64,000 nt of DNA from Odobenus rosmarus divergens (GCF_000321225.1 NW_004450459.1:2089819-2153818); one strand, 5' to 3'. Counted from the first letter of the stretch, positions 1-12,998 are shown. Notes: generated from the sequence alone by a model not told the origin. Numbers and translations are program-made.

Positions 1-101
1 GCGGGAAGCCTGCTTCTCCCTCTCCCACTCCCCCTGCTTGTGTTCCCTCTCTCGCTGTGTCTCTCTCTTTCAAATAAATAAATAAAATCTTAAAAAAAAA
101 A
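1..101 (+). mobile_element. Can-SINE, truncated by the window start
   Basis: Only the 3' body (aagcctgcttctccctctcc) and the aaataaataaataaaatctt tail are present. Confidence 0.9.
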
Positions 102-239
102 CACAAAATTTTAAAAGTTTCTACTACTAAACAATTCTTGAGTAAAACCAAACTTAGATTTTCAAAAAATAATACGAAATGATACATCTAATGCACTGAA
201 AAGAGGAAAATCTGAAACTGTGAACATTTATATCAATAG

Positions 240-520
240 TAAAAATAGTAAGTTCCTAGTTCAAAATGAACACAGTAAACCAAAGGAAAACACAAGGATG
301 GAAATGGTAGATAAAAAAAGAATTAATGAGGTAGAGAATTAGAAAAAAAAAAGTATATCTAATTCATAAATTGAAATCTTGGGGAATTTTTAAATTAAGA
401 AAATAGACAAGATTAATCCAGGAAAAAAAAAGAGAAAGCACAAATATGCAAAATAAGAAACATATAGAGTAAGGGGAAAGAGATGCTTTCAAAAATATAA
501 AAATACAAAAAATATATAAA
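240..520 (+). mobile_element. Decayed L1 ORF2-region fragment
   Basis: A-rich sequence such as gaattaatgaggtagagaat and agacaagattaatccagg resembles the sense strand of old L1 ORF2. Many stops; no coding capacity. Confidence 0.4.
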
Positions 521-1640
521 AATACATGTTACACAAGATTATTCACTACAGTACATACAGAATTGGAAAATACAATTGCAAACAACCTGCATGTCCAGAG
601 GTAATAGTTTATTTTTTTAAAAGATGTGTTTATCTGACAGAGAGATACACAGCAAGAGGGGGAACACAATCGGGGGAGTGGGAGAGGAAGAAGCAGGCTT
701 CCCGCCGAACAGGGAGCCCGATGCGGGGCTCGATCCCAAGACCCTGGGATCATGACCTGAGCCGAAGGCAGACGCTTAACGACTGAGCCACCCAGGCGCC
801 CCCAGAGGTAACAGTTTAATAAAGAATTGATATATCCACACAATGGAGTACTATGTAGCTCTAAAAAAGAATGAAGATCTCTATGAAATAACATGGATAT
901 GCAGCACACACTGTTAAGTGAAAAAAGTAGTGCAAAATAAGGTCTGCAGTGTGTTACTTTTTATGTAATAAAGAGAAAAAAGAATATATACATTTATCTG
1001 TTCATTCTGTGCAAAGAGAAACAAAGGATAAGTGAGAAACTAGAGTAGTTGCCTACAGAAAACGGGAGATTGGGTGCCAAACATGGGAAGTTCAAAAGGA
1101 GAAGAGATGATTCTGTGTAGTTCTGACTTTTGGAACCATGCTAATGTTTCACATACTCAAAAAAATATAACAAGACCAACAAGGATGAGAGGAAAAATAA
1201 ACCCCAAAATAGAAATCAAAAAGAAAAAAATGTCTCTAATAGTATTTCAAATGACAAACATACTACACTAAATGGGGGAAGGAGGGGGAGAACTAACCCA
1301 AATAACTTCCGAACACAGTATTTTTACTACATACTCTTCTCAGGCTGTAAACAAAACAAAACTGTAAATAAATACTGAACTCCAATAAATGAGTTTGTTT
1401 GGTTTTACAGTGTTAAGGATTAGCAATTCTGAATTACTTTCTGTGTTTTCTGGGATTGAGCAAGTAAGTAATGAGAGTCAGACTTCTCACTGTCAAATGG
1501 AGTAACAAATACGGAAGGGGGGAGGGAGCCTAGAATGAACCCCATAATGATGGCTGGAATACAAAAAATTAATATGTAATCACAGCTTTTAAAACATTTA
1601 GATATAGAGGTGTGTGTACATGTTCCTTAGCTCTGTCCAC
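520..1640 (+). mobile_element. Old L1 3' region
   Basis: L1 3'-UTR-like text (caatggagtactatgtagctc, ggatatgcagcacacac, cagaaaacgggagattggg). It is split by the SINE at 612-801. The part after about 1270 is less certain. Confidence 0.55.
612..801 (-). mobile_element. Can-SINE in an L1 3' region
   Basis: The poly-T side is on the left. It is flanked by ccagaggtaatagttta (595-611) and the same string with one change (802-818). A reading frame across it is a SINE artefact. Confidence 0.95.
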
Positions 1641-1649
1641 TGAGAAAGT

Positions 1650-2081
1650 TCTGATGATTAATTTTATGTGTTAATTTGACTAGGCCACAGAGTGCCCAGA
1701 TATTTGATTAAATATTATTCTGAATGTTTCTGCAAGGTTGTTTTTGACGAGATTAACATTTTAATCATAAAGCAGATTGCCCTCTGTGTTGTGGGTGACC
1801 TCATCCAATCAGCTGAAGGCCTGAATAAAACAAATAGACTGGCCCTTCCCTAACAGGACAGAATTCCCTAATAGACTGCCTTCGGACTTAATCTGCAACA
1901 TCAGCTCTTCCTGCCTGATGGCTTTTGAACTGGATCATCCTTCTCTCTTGGTCTCCAGAGACAGCCACCCTACTCAGCAGGCTAGGCCTTAAGCCTCCAG
2001 TCACATGAGCCAATTTTTTATGATAAATCTCCTTATGCATATGTCCGACTGGTTCTGTTTCTCTGGAGAGCCCTAATACAA
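1650..2081 (+). mobile_element. ERVL-type LTR (MLT2-like)
   Basis: Starts near gatgattaattttatgtgttaa, contains gtgcccagatatttg and cctcatccaatcagctgaag, and ends with ctctggagagccctaatac. I recognise this as the abundant ERVL LTR group of MLT2 type; the subfamily name is from memory. It has no coding content and interrupts L1-derived sequence. Confidence 0.65.
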
Positions 2082-2084
2082 AGG

Positions 2085-3345
2085 CCTAAAATCAATAACA
2101 TCTCAGTAGCAATGAGCACAGGTGCCTGGATCATGATTTCTAAATGCTATTCCCATTAAAAAAATCAGGACTCCTTGAAAAAATGGCATATTCCAAGGCC
2201 AGGTAGAGAAAATATAAGATGACTCTGGAAAATCTTGTCGCCAGAATATAAAGTGCTCCAAAATTTATAGGTACATGTCAGAAGGACACAGAATAATTCA
2301 GGTAAGAATTATCATTGTATGGTAAAACTCATGGGTAAAAAATTTATGAAAAATAAAATATTTAGAGATTCTCAAGGCGTCTCCCCTAAAGATACTTATT
2401 AGTTACAAAGGGGGGGAAAAAGTAAGTTTACAGTGGGGAAACATGGAAGACACCACCATATCCACGTGATAAGAATTTATATCACCAGTAATGGAACGAC
2501 AATAGCATGGGCCTCCAGATAAGATATACAGATACACTTCTGTAGTATTCCAGCCAAAACTGTATAACCTAAATCTAATCAAGAGGAAACATCAGAAAGA
2601 TCCAAATGGTGCAATATTTCTACGAAACAACTGACATATATTCTTCAAAAATGTCCTATCGTGAAACACAGAGAAAGACCAAGGAAGTGTTCTAAATTAA
2701 AGATCTAAAAGGTATGACATGCGAAAATAATACACAATCCTAGACTGGAACCTATGCCAGGTAAAAAAAGTTTCTTATTTCCTCAAAAGGATGTTATAAA
2801 ATTCAGCAAAATTTGAATAAAACCAGTAGACTATTGTATCAATGTTAATTTCCTGATTTTGATTACAGTACTGTGGTTATATAAGAAAATATCCTTGGTT
2901 TTTGGGAGTGCACCCTGAAGTATTGAGGGGTAAAAGGACATAATGTCTGCAATTGCTCTCAAATGGCTCAGAAAAAATATATATTCATTGCTTTATAAAA
3001 AACAAATGTGATAAAAAGTCAACATTTGGTGAATTTGGGCTAAAGAGTATACAGAATTCTTTGAATTACTTTTGCAATTTTTCTGTATGTCTGAAGTTAT
3101 TTCAAAATTTATTTATTTTTAAAGATTTTATTTATTTATTTGACAGACAGAGACATAGTGAGAGAGGGAACACAAGCAGGGGGAGTGGGAGAGGGAGAAG
3201 CAGGCCTCCCACTGAGCAGGGAGCCCAATGTGGGGCTCGATCCCAGGACCCTGGGACCATGACTGGAGCCAAAGGCAGACGCTTAATGACTGAGCCACCC
3301 AGGCGCCCCTGAAGTTATTTCAAAATTTAAAAACTGGGTAAAACT
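2085..3345 (+). mobile_element. L1ME-like 3' region
   Basis: Contains tatcaatgttaatttcctga, tacagtactgtggttatata, tctgcaattgctctcaaatgg and a gaagttatttcaaaa end, all typical of old L1ME 3' ends. A SINE interrupts it at 3112-3308. Confidence 0.6.
3112..3308 (-). mobile_element. Can-SINE with perfect 21-bp duplication
   Basis: The identical 21-bp flanks 3091-3111 and 3309-3329 (beginning ctgaagttatttcaaaa) indicate a young insertion. Confidence 0.95.
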
Positions 3346-3639
3346 AAGTATTTGATAGTAAGTCTTCCTACATCATTCCCCAACATGTGTGCACCCACAC
3401 ACATTAATATAAAAACCAAAACCAAAAACCAAAGAGAGACGTTTAAGTTATTCTCTTCCTATACCCTCTATACAAATGGCCACATAACCTGCCAACTCTA
3501 CTCTCTTCTCTTCAACAGCACTATTGGTTCAATTACTATATAACCTCTGAAAGATTTCCCTACTTCAGAATCTCATCTTTCGCACACTTGCAAAATTAAC
3601 CACCTCATTACTCTACTAGAAAATCTTGAACAGTCCTCC

Positions 3640-3990
3640 AAGGCCAACTCTTCTGCCAGCCTTAAGTCTTTCCAGATCATGCCCGTGACTCTCTCCACCT
3701 AATGTCCTTTTCATCAGCAAGAAACCAAGTGCAGTTCTCTGAACTTGTGATGCTGTTTCATTGTTTGTGCTCTAGCATATGCAGCTCTCTCTGCTGAAAT
3801 ACCCTTCTCTATCTAGTCAAAGAAATGCCCATTTATTCTTTAAATCTTACCTTAGCTCCACCTAGTCTGTGAAAGCTTCCCTGACACAACACTCAATGTG
3901 ACGATAAGTAACCATTCTCTCCCTTCTTAGTGTTACTATTTTATCTTCCTCCATCTCTATTATCTTATCACACAGTATAACTATCTCCCA
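3640..3990 (+). mobile_element. L2 3' fragment
   Basis: Pattern typical of the L2 3' end: gaaatacccttctctatcta, atgcccatttattctttaaa, gtgaaagcttccctgac. Confidence 0.55.
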
Positions 3991-4511
3991 TTCTAGGGTG
4001 AATGGGGACTCAGTGACAGACAGACGGGATTAAGTTATGCTCATTTGTTGAATTAACTTAGAATACAATAGGTCCTCAAACAGTGTTTATTAACATGAGT
4101 AATTACATATACAAATACACACAATATGAGAATACAGGGTTAAAAAAAAGTTAAAAAAACCTCTATATGTTGTGAAGTAAAAGCTGAGAAAATAAAAAAA
4201 TAATCATAAAACTAATAAATATTTCACAGCGGAGATGACATGTGCTTTTGCTTGCTATTTAATATAAATTAGAACAAGCCCTAGATGTATGGGGATTTTT
4301 TTGCATTTATCTCTGCAAAACTAATAACCTGATGTAGTTTTTAAAAATTTTTGTTTTCTATAGTTTGATGATTAAGAACACTTTGTTGTTCATAGGTCTT
4401 TAAATCATGAACTGAAACTAAAGTAAATTTATGTAAATGAAATAATAGGAAACCAAAAGTAATTTTACTTTCTAATAATTAAAGAATCACCCTTTTGGCC
4501 AAAGTACTTTA
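3991..4511. other. AT-rich sequence, nothing recognised
   Basis: No gene, RNA or clear repeat seen. Confidence 0.5.
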
Positions 4512-4710
4512 TTTATTTTTTTTTTTTTAAAGATCTTATTTATTTGACAGAGAGAGACAGCGAGAGCAGGAACACAAGCAGGGCGAGTGGGAGAGGGAGA
4601 AGCAGGCTTCCTGCTGAGCAGGGAGCCCGATGTGGGACTCGATCCCAGGACCGTGGGATCATGACCTGAGCCAAAGGCAGACGCTTAACGACTGAGCCAC
4701 CCAGGCGCCC
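4512..4710 (-). mobile_element. Can-SINE
   Basis: Flanked by perfect 17-bp copies of ttggccaaagtacttta (4495-4511 and 4711-4727). Confidence 0.95.
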
Positions 4711-5034
4711 TTGGCCAAAGTACTTTAAAAGCAGTAACTCCTGATTTAAATTCAACCCCATAAAAAATCTAAAAACTTCTTAATCTTATTTTCTCGATCT
4801 AAAACTAAACTGATTATATAATCTATCACAAAGAAGTTTAAAAAAAAATACTACAAATGTTACACTTGCACTCCTTTACAGTATACACATTACAGGGATA
4901 AATGAAACCACTTTCTAATTTTAAGAGAGAGATGCTCAAATTATTAATGACATAATAATCCATGTTAAAGCTTCCATGAAAAAAATGCTGTCACATACAA
5001 ATATGCAAAGTCGTAACTATAGAAATTAGTACTG

Positions 5035-5330
5035 TTGTTGACATCCTTGCTATCTCCTTCAGGTCTTGATAAAAACCTTCTGGTTTTTCTAATAGTCACT
5101 CTCTGTCTTAGCATTATGAGGACCAACCATGATCTGATCTTTGCTTACCTGGCCCTTCCTACATGTTTCTTCCATAGCCTATATTTCCAAGCACAAAATT
5201 TAGCATCTGTTATTAAAAGTATATGCTCCAGAAGTTCAGAGACTGGGCCAATTTTACTTTCCTTTGACGTTTACCCTTTCCCTACAAACAACAAGCACAG
5301 TGTGTGGAGCATAGAAGGAACTCAGTAAGT
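5035..5330 (+). mobile_element. L2 3' fragment
   Basis: Reads ttacctggcccttcctacat, ttcagagactgggccaattt, gagcatagaaggaactcagt, the usual L2 tail order. The open frame through it is not a gene. Confidence 0.5.
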
Positions 5331-5738
5331 ATAAGAGAAACGGCTGAATTAGTTTGAAGATATTTTAAGTGGTAATTTTCATTAAGATTTAGTTTATTTT
5401 CTTTAGGAATAAGGAAGGCGATTATTCTCCAGAATAAGCACTGATAATCAGACATGTGTGCCAAATATGGCAAAAGGCCTACTTTCAGTAGCAATAAAGG
5501 GTACTTCAAAATCTCCCCTCAATGTCTGTAGAGACTTCCTCTACAACTGTTCACCAAAGACAAGAGTCCACACGGGTTGCTACCTCTCTTGCCTACTAGA
5601 AGTACAGATACAACCATGGCAACAAATTTTGAAATGATTCTGTAAGTATAATGACACTAATACACCCATAGGAAAGTGTTGGCATACTGAAAATGAATGC
5701 CTTCTCCTGACCTTCCCTCAAGAGTCCTATGATCATGA

Positions 5739-5938
5739 GGCGCCTAGGTGGCTCAGTGGGTTGGGCATCCGACTCTTGATTTCAGTTCAGGTCATGATCT
5801 CAAGGTAGTGGGATCGAGCCCCTCATCAGGCTCCATGTTGAGCACGGAGTCTGCTCATCCCTCTCTGCTCTACCCTTGCTCATGCGCATGTGCATTCTCT
5901 CTCTCTCTAATAAGTAAATAACATCTTTAAAAAAAAAG
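5739..5938 (+). mobile_element. Can-SINE
   Basis: Head ggcgcctaggtggctcagtg, A-tail, and perfect 15-bp flanks gtcctatgatcatga (5724-5738 and 5939-5953). Confidence 0.95.
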
Positions 5939-5953
5939 GTCCTATGATCATGA

Positions 5954-6670
5954 ATTAAATTCCTTCAAAATTCTTATATTCCATAAAAATATATATTAAA
6001 TAAAACATTATACCTACAGCATACACTATATTTAGAAAAACAGAAAATCTAACAAGTAATTTGACAATAATCCAATAACATTCTCACCATAATGCATTAA
6101 AATTTTCTTAATATAAACTACAGCTCTTGAAATAGTCCCCTCACAGTCATGCAAGTTTCTATACGAAACTAGAAATTTATTAGCAAATTACTAACTGTAG
6201 AACAAAGTCAGTGTCATCTTATAATTCTTTGTGTATCTTGCTTATAAAGGTCATACATAACAAAGCAAACTAAGTGTCCCAAAAATAAAGAACAAACTGG
6301 AGCACCTAATTTCTTCTTCCTCAGAGGAAAGGCTTTGTTGTCATAAAAGTTAATTGAATTCTTGTCTTTGATCCTATTTTTTTCTCTAGTGTTCTCTATT
6401 AACTGACCTCTTTTTTCTTTCTTCCTCTAACTTGTGTTTTTTCCTTAGCCCTAACTGCTTTTATTATTGAAACTTAAAGTCCCATCAATCTCTTAAGTTA
6501 AATACACTAACCACTTAGATGCTACATGTCTACCAAATTTATCATAAGACATTTAAGAGTGCCACATTTACTAATCACTGCCAATGTCTGATTGCTCTAG
6601 TAGCACATTCCTTTTTTACAACTAGTTAAGGTAGTATATTTTTACTGTGAATCTCAGTGCTTGACAAAAA
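5954..6670. other. AT-rich sequence, nothing recognised
   Basis: No supported gene or repeat. Confidence 0.5.
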
Positions 6671-6682
6671 AATAAATACTCA

Positions 6683-6888
6683 GGGGCGCCTAGGTGGCTC
6701 AGTCGGTAAGCGTCTGCCTTCGGCTCAGGTCATGGTCCCAGGGTCCTGGGATCGAGCCCTGAATCGGGCTCCCTGCTCAGCAGGAAGCCTGCTTCTCCCT
6801 CTCCCACTCCCCCTGCTTGTGTTCCCTCTCTCGCTGTGTCCCTCTCTGTCAAATAAATAAATAAAATCTTTAAAATAAATAAATAAAT
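6683..6888 (+). mobile_element. Can-SINE with expanded AAAT tail
   Basis: Head gggcgcctaggtggctcagt; the tail contains (AAAT)n. Flanks aataaatactca and aaataatactca form an approximate duplication. Confidence 0.93.
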
Positions 6889-6900
6889 AAATAATACTCA

Positions 6901-7290
6901 AAGTCAGATTAGTACTATAAATTAACAATCTATTTAAATAGACTATATAATAGAATGTTGTATTATCTGCAGTGTCCCTACAACCTCTTGTAAAAAAAAA
7001 AAATCAATAATTTTTTAGAAATTTTAAGTTACCTAAAGAAATACCTTTTTCATAAAATATCTTCCCTTTGCAAATCAGATCATATTTCATACAATGCTTT
7101 ATATTACAATCACAAGGGTGAGTCATTTGTAGGATGTACAATAGGGCAATAGGGTTTTTAAAAGTCCGCTAAGGTAAAAACACCGAAAGACAAAGTTCAA
7201 AACTGCACAGCTGGAAGCATTCCAGAATAGAACCTTAAAAGTGACTGAAACCACTGATGCTCACTTGTATTTTTTGATAGTATCATTCTA
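6901..7290. other. AT-rich sequence, nothing recognised
   Basis: No supported gene or repeat. Confidence 0.5.
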
Positions 7291-7291
7291 G

Positions 7292-7460
7292 ACCTGTGGT
7301 TCTCAATCTGGCTACATATTAGAATCACTTGGGGAACTTTTAAAAAAATATCCACTCCAGGTCAACTGAATCAGAATCTCTAGGGTTTGAACCTAGGCAC
7401 AGGAACTGTTTCAAAGCTCCCCAGCTGACTATAATGTGCAATTAGAATTCAGAACCATTA
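7292..7460 (+). mobile_element. MER5A-like hAT DNA transposon
   Basis: Starts cctgtggttctcaatctggc, contains tgaatcagaatctctagggt and ends cagaaccatta, the order of the non-autonomous hAT-Charlie element MER5A. Confidence 0.8.
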
Positions 7461-8039
7461 GGACTCCATAATTATTAACAGAATAAAATATTAAGGTATC
7501 ATTTAGGACTAACATTTTATTCTTAAAGAACTATCATTCAACTAATTTAAGTCTTTAAATTAATCTAGCAGTATGACAACACTTAAGTCCATTACTCAAC
7601 AAAAAGGAGGTCCTCCACTAACATTTGCTGGTGATGCAGATATTTTAACAATTAAAACGATGATTATTTTAGAAGGAATATGGGGCTACTATAATACAAA
7701 TATATTATTTCAGTATTTTACAGTAATTCTAGGTCCAAATTCTCCCAAATAGTTGATGAGTCAAATACCTAATAGCCTGCAAGTTACAAGGTTATAGGAA
7801 ATACCTTGAGAGGAAGAACTGGGGCATTTCGGGCAGAAGCATAAATTGATCAAGGCCACAGTATAAAGACAGTACAAGTGTAGAATCCATACACAACAGA
7901 GTAGGAAGTTCAGTGTGATGGAGACTAATAGGAATAGTTAAATATGGAAGAAAAGCTAAAACTGTGTACAGACTGAGAAGTCTCTGAATGACAGACTGAT
8001 TTGTGTGTCCCTGTTGGACTAACTAAAAAAGAATGACAG
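7461..8039. other. Unclassified non-coding sequence
   Basis: No gene or definite repeat seen. Confidence 0.45.
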
Positions 8040-8886
8040 GGTGTTCCGCTTGACAAGATGGGAGTATTTGTCTCATTCCTCCCACTAGGTACAACTGAAA
8101 ACCCTTATACATAAAACAAACCTAAGAAGTCTGAGAAAGGTAGAAAGAGGAAGACAGACTGGCTAGGGACCTCAGGACCTGAGGAACAACTCAGTGGTGA
8201 ATTACCTGGGTTTTCTTTTGTCTTCATGTATCTCACAGCTGGAGCTAAAATGCTGGCTACCTGCAAACACCAACAGATCAAAATTAAAAAGGCCCCAACA
8301 AAGGCTTGCTCTTTTCAGTCAAAAAGACCAGGAAAGGGCAGTCTAGCAAGATACAAAACTTTTAGATAATAACTGCACTACTCTAGCTAAACACCACACA
8401 AAAAAGTGACCCCAGTCTTACCCATGTCAGCAAAGCCTGAGTAAGGAGGCTAGACGTCCACCCTCAGGAGTATATAATGAAATGGACCTAGAACCCCAAA
8501 GCAGGGTGGTGGCACAGATAGCCAAGAAGGGATCCCAGACTTTGATCTGAGAACAAGCCCTCACCCTCCAGTACCTGCCATCCCCGTATGTAAGGGAAAA
8601 CCACATAGAAAGCTGTTAGAATTAATTATCTGATAAAGATTTTAAAGCAGCCATAATAAAAATATTTCGATGAGCAATTATGAACATGCTTGAAACAAAT
8701 GAAAAACTAGCATCAACAAACAAAATCTCAGCAAACAAATAGAAGATATAAGAACCAGATGGAAACTTTTGAACTAAAAGATACAGTAACTGAATGAAAA
8801 ATCTCTTTAGATGGACTCAAGGCAGAATGGTGGGGACAGAGGAAATAATCTCTGAACCAGAAGAGAAAGAATATAAATTACCCTTG
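8040..8886 (+). mobile_element. Old L1 5'/ORF1-region fragment
   Basis: Resembles the L1M region ahead of and into ORF1 (attttaaagcagccataata, aaacaaatgaaaaactagca, aaggcagaatggtggggacagag). Frames are broken. Confidence 0.5.
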
Positions 8887-8966
8887 TCAGCAGGGAGGCT
8901 GCTTCTCCCTTTATGCTCTCCCCACCCCTCGAATAAATAAAAAAATCTTTAAAAAAAAAAAAAAAC
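8887..8966 (+). mobile_element. Can-SINE 3' fragment
   Basis: Only cagcagggaggctgcttctc, a shortened body and a long A-tail remain (5' truncated). Confidence 0.8.
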
Positions 8967-9239
8967 TTTTTAAACAACAATTACCAAGACACCACACTAT
9001 CACATCAAAAGAGAAGCCAGAAACTTAGTGACCCACTTCTTGCAACCATAGTACTATAGTGTTAATCTTTCCTAGATCCAAACTATTCCTTATCTAGTTA
9101 TTGTAATTATTTTCCCCAACATTTTTTTATCACTTTCCAGCAGATGAAGCCCAGGTTACTTCACAAGCATCACCAAAATCTACACTCTTAAATGGCTCAA
9201 TAAAAAGATGCTCAAATTAATTCATAATAAAAGTAGGCA

Positions 9240-9822
9240 CCAATCGAATGGCAAAGATCAAATAATTTGGTAACATGGATACAGAAACACAGATGCTCTC
9301 ATATATCTTTGATGAATATGTAAAATGCTAAAACCTCTATGGAAGGCAAATTTGGCAGTAGCTATCAAAATTACAAAGGCAAGTAACCATTTCTAGAAAT
9401 TTATCTTATGGTATACCTACCTGCCCCACCACTGTGTATGAAATAACATATACAAACTTATTCATTGCAATATTATTGTAAGGACAAAAAAGTGAATAAT
9501 AGCAAACACTTATCTAGCACTTAATATAACGTGAGACACTGTTTTAAGCACTTACATATTTTCTCATTAAATCCTCCCAACAATCCTATAAGGTAGGTGC
9601 TATTAACACCCCCATTTTACAGATGAAGAAACTGAGGGGCCAAGTAAAAGTAGCCCAAGATCACATAACTAATGTAGAGCCAAGATTTGAACCTAGGTAG
9701 TGTTAGCTCTGGAGCCTGTTTTCTTAACTGATATGTTAAATCATCTAAATATAGATCAACAGGAAAATAGCTGAATAAAATAAAATATATGGTACATCCA
9801 TCTTAAGGAATACATTTTATTT
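9240..9822 (+). mobile_element. Old L1 3' region split by a MIR
   Basis: L1-like tggtaacatggatacagaaa and ttatcttatggtatacctac before the MIR, and aaatatatggtacatccatc after it. Confidence 0.45.
9495..9735 (-). mobile_element. MIR SINE
   Basis: cattttacagatgaagaaac, taaggtaggtgctattaaca and gatttgaacctaggtagtg are the reversed MIR core. Confidence 0.85.
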
Positions 9823-9825
9823 TTT

Positions 9826-10005
9826 TTAAAGATTTTATTTATTTATTTGTCGGGGGGGGAAGCACAAACAGGGGGAGCAGCAGCAGAGGGAGAAGCAGAC
9901 TCCCCGCTGAGCAAGGAGCCCGATGCGGGACTTGATCCCAGGACCCTGGGATCATGACCTGAGCTGAAGGCAGACGCTTCACTGACTGAGCCACCCAGGT
10001 GTCCC
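9826..10005 (-). mobile_element. Can-SINE adjoining a second SINE
   Basis: taaagattttatttattta start and agccacccaggtgtcccc end. The flanks (aatacatttta and attacattt) are similar. Confidence 0.9.
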
Positions 10006-10020
10006 CGGGGTATTACATTT

Positions 10021-10107
10021 GAATCTCTACACCCACTGTGGAGCTGGAACTCACCACCCTAAGATCAAGAGTCGCATGCTCTTCCCAGAGTCAGCCAGGC
10101 CCCCCCT
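10021..10107 (-). mobile_element. Older Can-SINE subfamily, head only
   Basis: Reads ctggaactcaccaccctaag, agatcaagagtcgcatgctc and cagccaggcccccc. Between ggggtattacattt copies at 10006 and 10108. Confidence 0.75.
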
Positions 10108-10139
10108 CAGGGGTATTACATTTTTAAAAAGAAAGTCCT

Positions 10140-11340
10140 TTAATTCTCCCTCCAATTTTGAAGGTAGATTGAACTCAGTGACTCACTTTGAAAAATGAAG
10201 TACAGAAAGGGAAAAACAGTACACTACATTGAAGAAAACTGGCAAACACTACCTTAACCAAGGTTAACCAGGTTAACATCACCAGAGATGTCACGGAAAT
10301 ATCAAGTACTCCCTCACATGACATGATGAGAAGGGCAACTCAACTTTCTGTCTTATTCCCAGAAAGCCATAGCCCCATTCTAATCATGAGGAAAACATCA
10401 GACAAACCCAAGTTGAGAGATATTCTATAGAATATCTGACCAGCACTCCTCAAAAAAAAAGGACTGAGAAACTGTCAGAGGAGACTAGGGAGACAAGATA
10501 ACTAAATGCAATGTGGTATTCTGGATGAAATCCTGGAACAGAAAGAAGACATTAATGGAAAAACTGGTGATATCCATATAAAGTCTACAGTGTAGTTAAT
10601 AATGTACTGATGTTCAGTTTCCCATTTTGACAAATGCACCACAGTAAGATAATAACATTTGAGGAAACTGAAACTGGTTGAGGTATATATAGGAACTTTC
10701 TGTACTATTTTGTGCAACTTTCCTGTAAATCTAAAATTATTCCAAAGCAAAAGGTTTATTTTTTTTTTTAAGATTTATTTATTTTAGAGAAAGAGAGCCG
10801 GGGGGTGGGGGGGAGAAGGGCAGGGGGAGGGGCGGAAGGAGAGGGAGAGAGAGTCCTAAGCAGACCCTGAGCTGAGCATGAAGCCTGACTCAGGGCTCGA
10901 TCCCACAACCCTGAGATCACGACCTGAGCTGAAACTAAGAGTGGGAGGCTTAACCAACTGTGCCACCCAGGTGCCCCAAAAGGTTTATTTTTTAAAAAGA
11001 ATAAAATTCTTTGTGTATTGATATGAAAAAATGTCTAAGAATGAAAAATGTAAGGTGCAGAATACTGTATATAGTATGGAAGAAGCAGTTACATACATAG
11101 GTACAGAAATATTTGTGTAAAATGGACAGGAAAACACAAATGTATACATAAAATATTTCTGTAATGATACAAATCTGATAACACGGGTTGACTCAGTGGA
11201 GAAGAAAACTCAGTAGTTGAGAAACAGGAATAAAAGGAAGACTTTTTAATGTGTCTTTTGGTACCTTTTTAATTTTGAAATATATGAATGTATTAGCTAC
11301 TCAAAAAATAACTTTTAAAATGAAAAGGATGACAAAGACC
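10140..11340 (+). mobile_element. L1ME-like 3' region interrupted by a SINE
   Basis: Contains ggttaacatcaccagagatg, tctaatcatgaggaaaacat, tctaaaattattccaaagc. It shares family with 2085-3345 and, reversed, with the 190-bp duplicated block. The part beyond 10994 is less certain. Confidence 0.5.
10766..10977 (-). mobile_element. Can-SINE, G-rich variant
   Basis: Between aaaaggtttatttttt copies at 10750-10765 and 10978-10993. Contains an unusual gggggtgggggggagaag stretch. Confidence 0.92.
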
Positions 11341-12384
11341 TGACCTAAAGCAAAACCACCGGAAATAATATAAGGAATTAATTAGAATTTTAGGAGATAA
11401 AAAAGTCTAATCACCTCCATCCATCTGTTAAGACTATCACATTCCCTTCCTCACTTTTTCCAACAACCTAAGTTTTCCTTAATGCACTGAAGACATTTTA
11501 TTCTAGATGAACCAATCTGACTGCCAACTTCAACAATTTACCAACTTGTTCCTCAAATCTACATCTCTCCCAGACAAACCTAGCTCTAAACTTAAAAAGC
11601 CACCTACCTATTGTGCTATTCAGCATTCTGTGTGTTTTTTCTATAAAAGGGATAGCAAATACAGGCACCTGTGCCATCACCACTCCTACACCCATAACAA
11701 CACTGCTCAGTGATCACAGTGGTCTTTCCCACTAAATCTGCACACTGCCTCCAACTACTCCTTAATGTAACGTTCCACAAAGCCACCATCAATCAAAGCT
11801 AGCCCATGAATAAAACCTATTTGCCACATCTGGTCTCTACTATATTAATCTGTTTACCTTGATATGTTCCTCCATGAATTTCATGTATATTTATTTTTGT
11901 ATACACCACTATTTTGCTCTGAAAATGATTAATAAGACTTATAAGAATACATGAACTATAAAAAGTTAATAAATTTAAAAAAATAATAGGAAAAAGAATA
12001 AAGAAAACACCAAAAATCGTGCCAAGAGAAAGACCAAAATCAACATACAGCATAAAATCACTATGCCTGCTCTGGAGTGGGCCACAAATCTGGCTTTGGC
12101 TTTCTAGTAGCCACCACAAAAAAGGAAAACCCAGTCCACAGTCCAGGAGATAAAACAGAAAAGTACTCAGAAGAGGAACTATTCTGTGTACTCAGACGAA
12201 AGAGTAATTTTTATAAAACAAAGAGAACACTATAGAATGAACAAGATATACAAGATACACAACTACCAGTTTTCAAAGAATTTGAATATTTGTGATAGTG
12301 CCCATCAGGAGATACCTATGGTATCTTACCAAAGCCCAATGCAGCAAAATTGATTTTACAAAGAGCAGGCACAAGCTTTAAGAA
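11341..12384. other. Unclassified non-coding sequence
   Basis: Short open frames on both strands only; none has a recognisable domain. Confidence 0.45.
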
Positions 12385-12520
12385 CTCACTCTGTCCTTGT
12401 TTCTTCCTTCAGTGCCTCCCTAAGTATAAACTCTTTGAAGACAAGAACCATATTTTCTAACACTTACATATAGCTCATGACACTTTGTACTGGGTTCTGC
12501 CAAAAAGAAGCATTCAGTAT
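12385..12520 (+). mobile_element. L2 tail fragment
   Basis: tataaactctttgaagacaagaac followed by an actgggttctgcc-like end. Short and diverged. Confidence 0.35.
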
Positions 12521-12998
12521 CTGAGAATTTACATAGCACAATTCAAACCTACTCTGATAAAAATTCTCTAATAGGAATTCCCACTCCTACCAAATAGAAT
12601 AAAAATGATAACTGAAGCTTCAATAGACAGAATTTCTATACTGTTATTCAATCACAATTTAACTTGTAATGTCCCAACAGCATTTTTTTTTTGCATATCC
12701 CTACCACAAAGCTAACAAAAAAGCCAAATCAATATCACTGACTCTGATCAAATAAAATGAAACTCACAGCAAAAGCTTTGGCAACCCCTATCAAAGGAAA
12801 TACAGTATTACTACCTTTCAAGAACATAATCAATAGCTCTTTATAAACCAGCTGACAAAGGCAGGTTCATTTTTTAAATGACTCTGCAAGTCTGCAAGTA
12901 GACAATGAATTATAATGCAGATTTTCTCTACTTCTTTCCAAGAATCTGTAGTTTCTGTAAATGCCAAACTGCCAGAGAACTGTATCTCCCAGCTCTTC
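12521..12998. other. Unclassified non-coding sequence
   Basis: No gene or repeat recognised. Confidence 0.45.
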
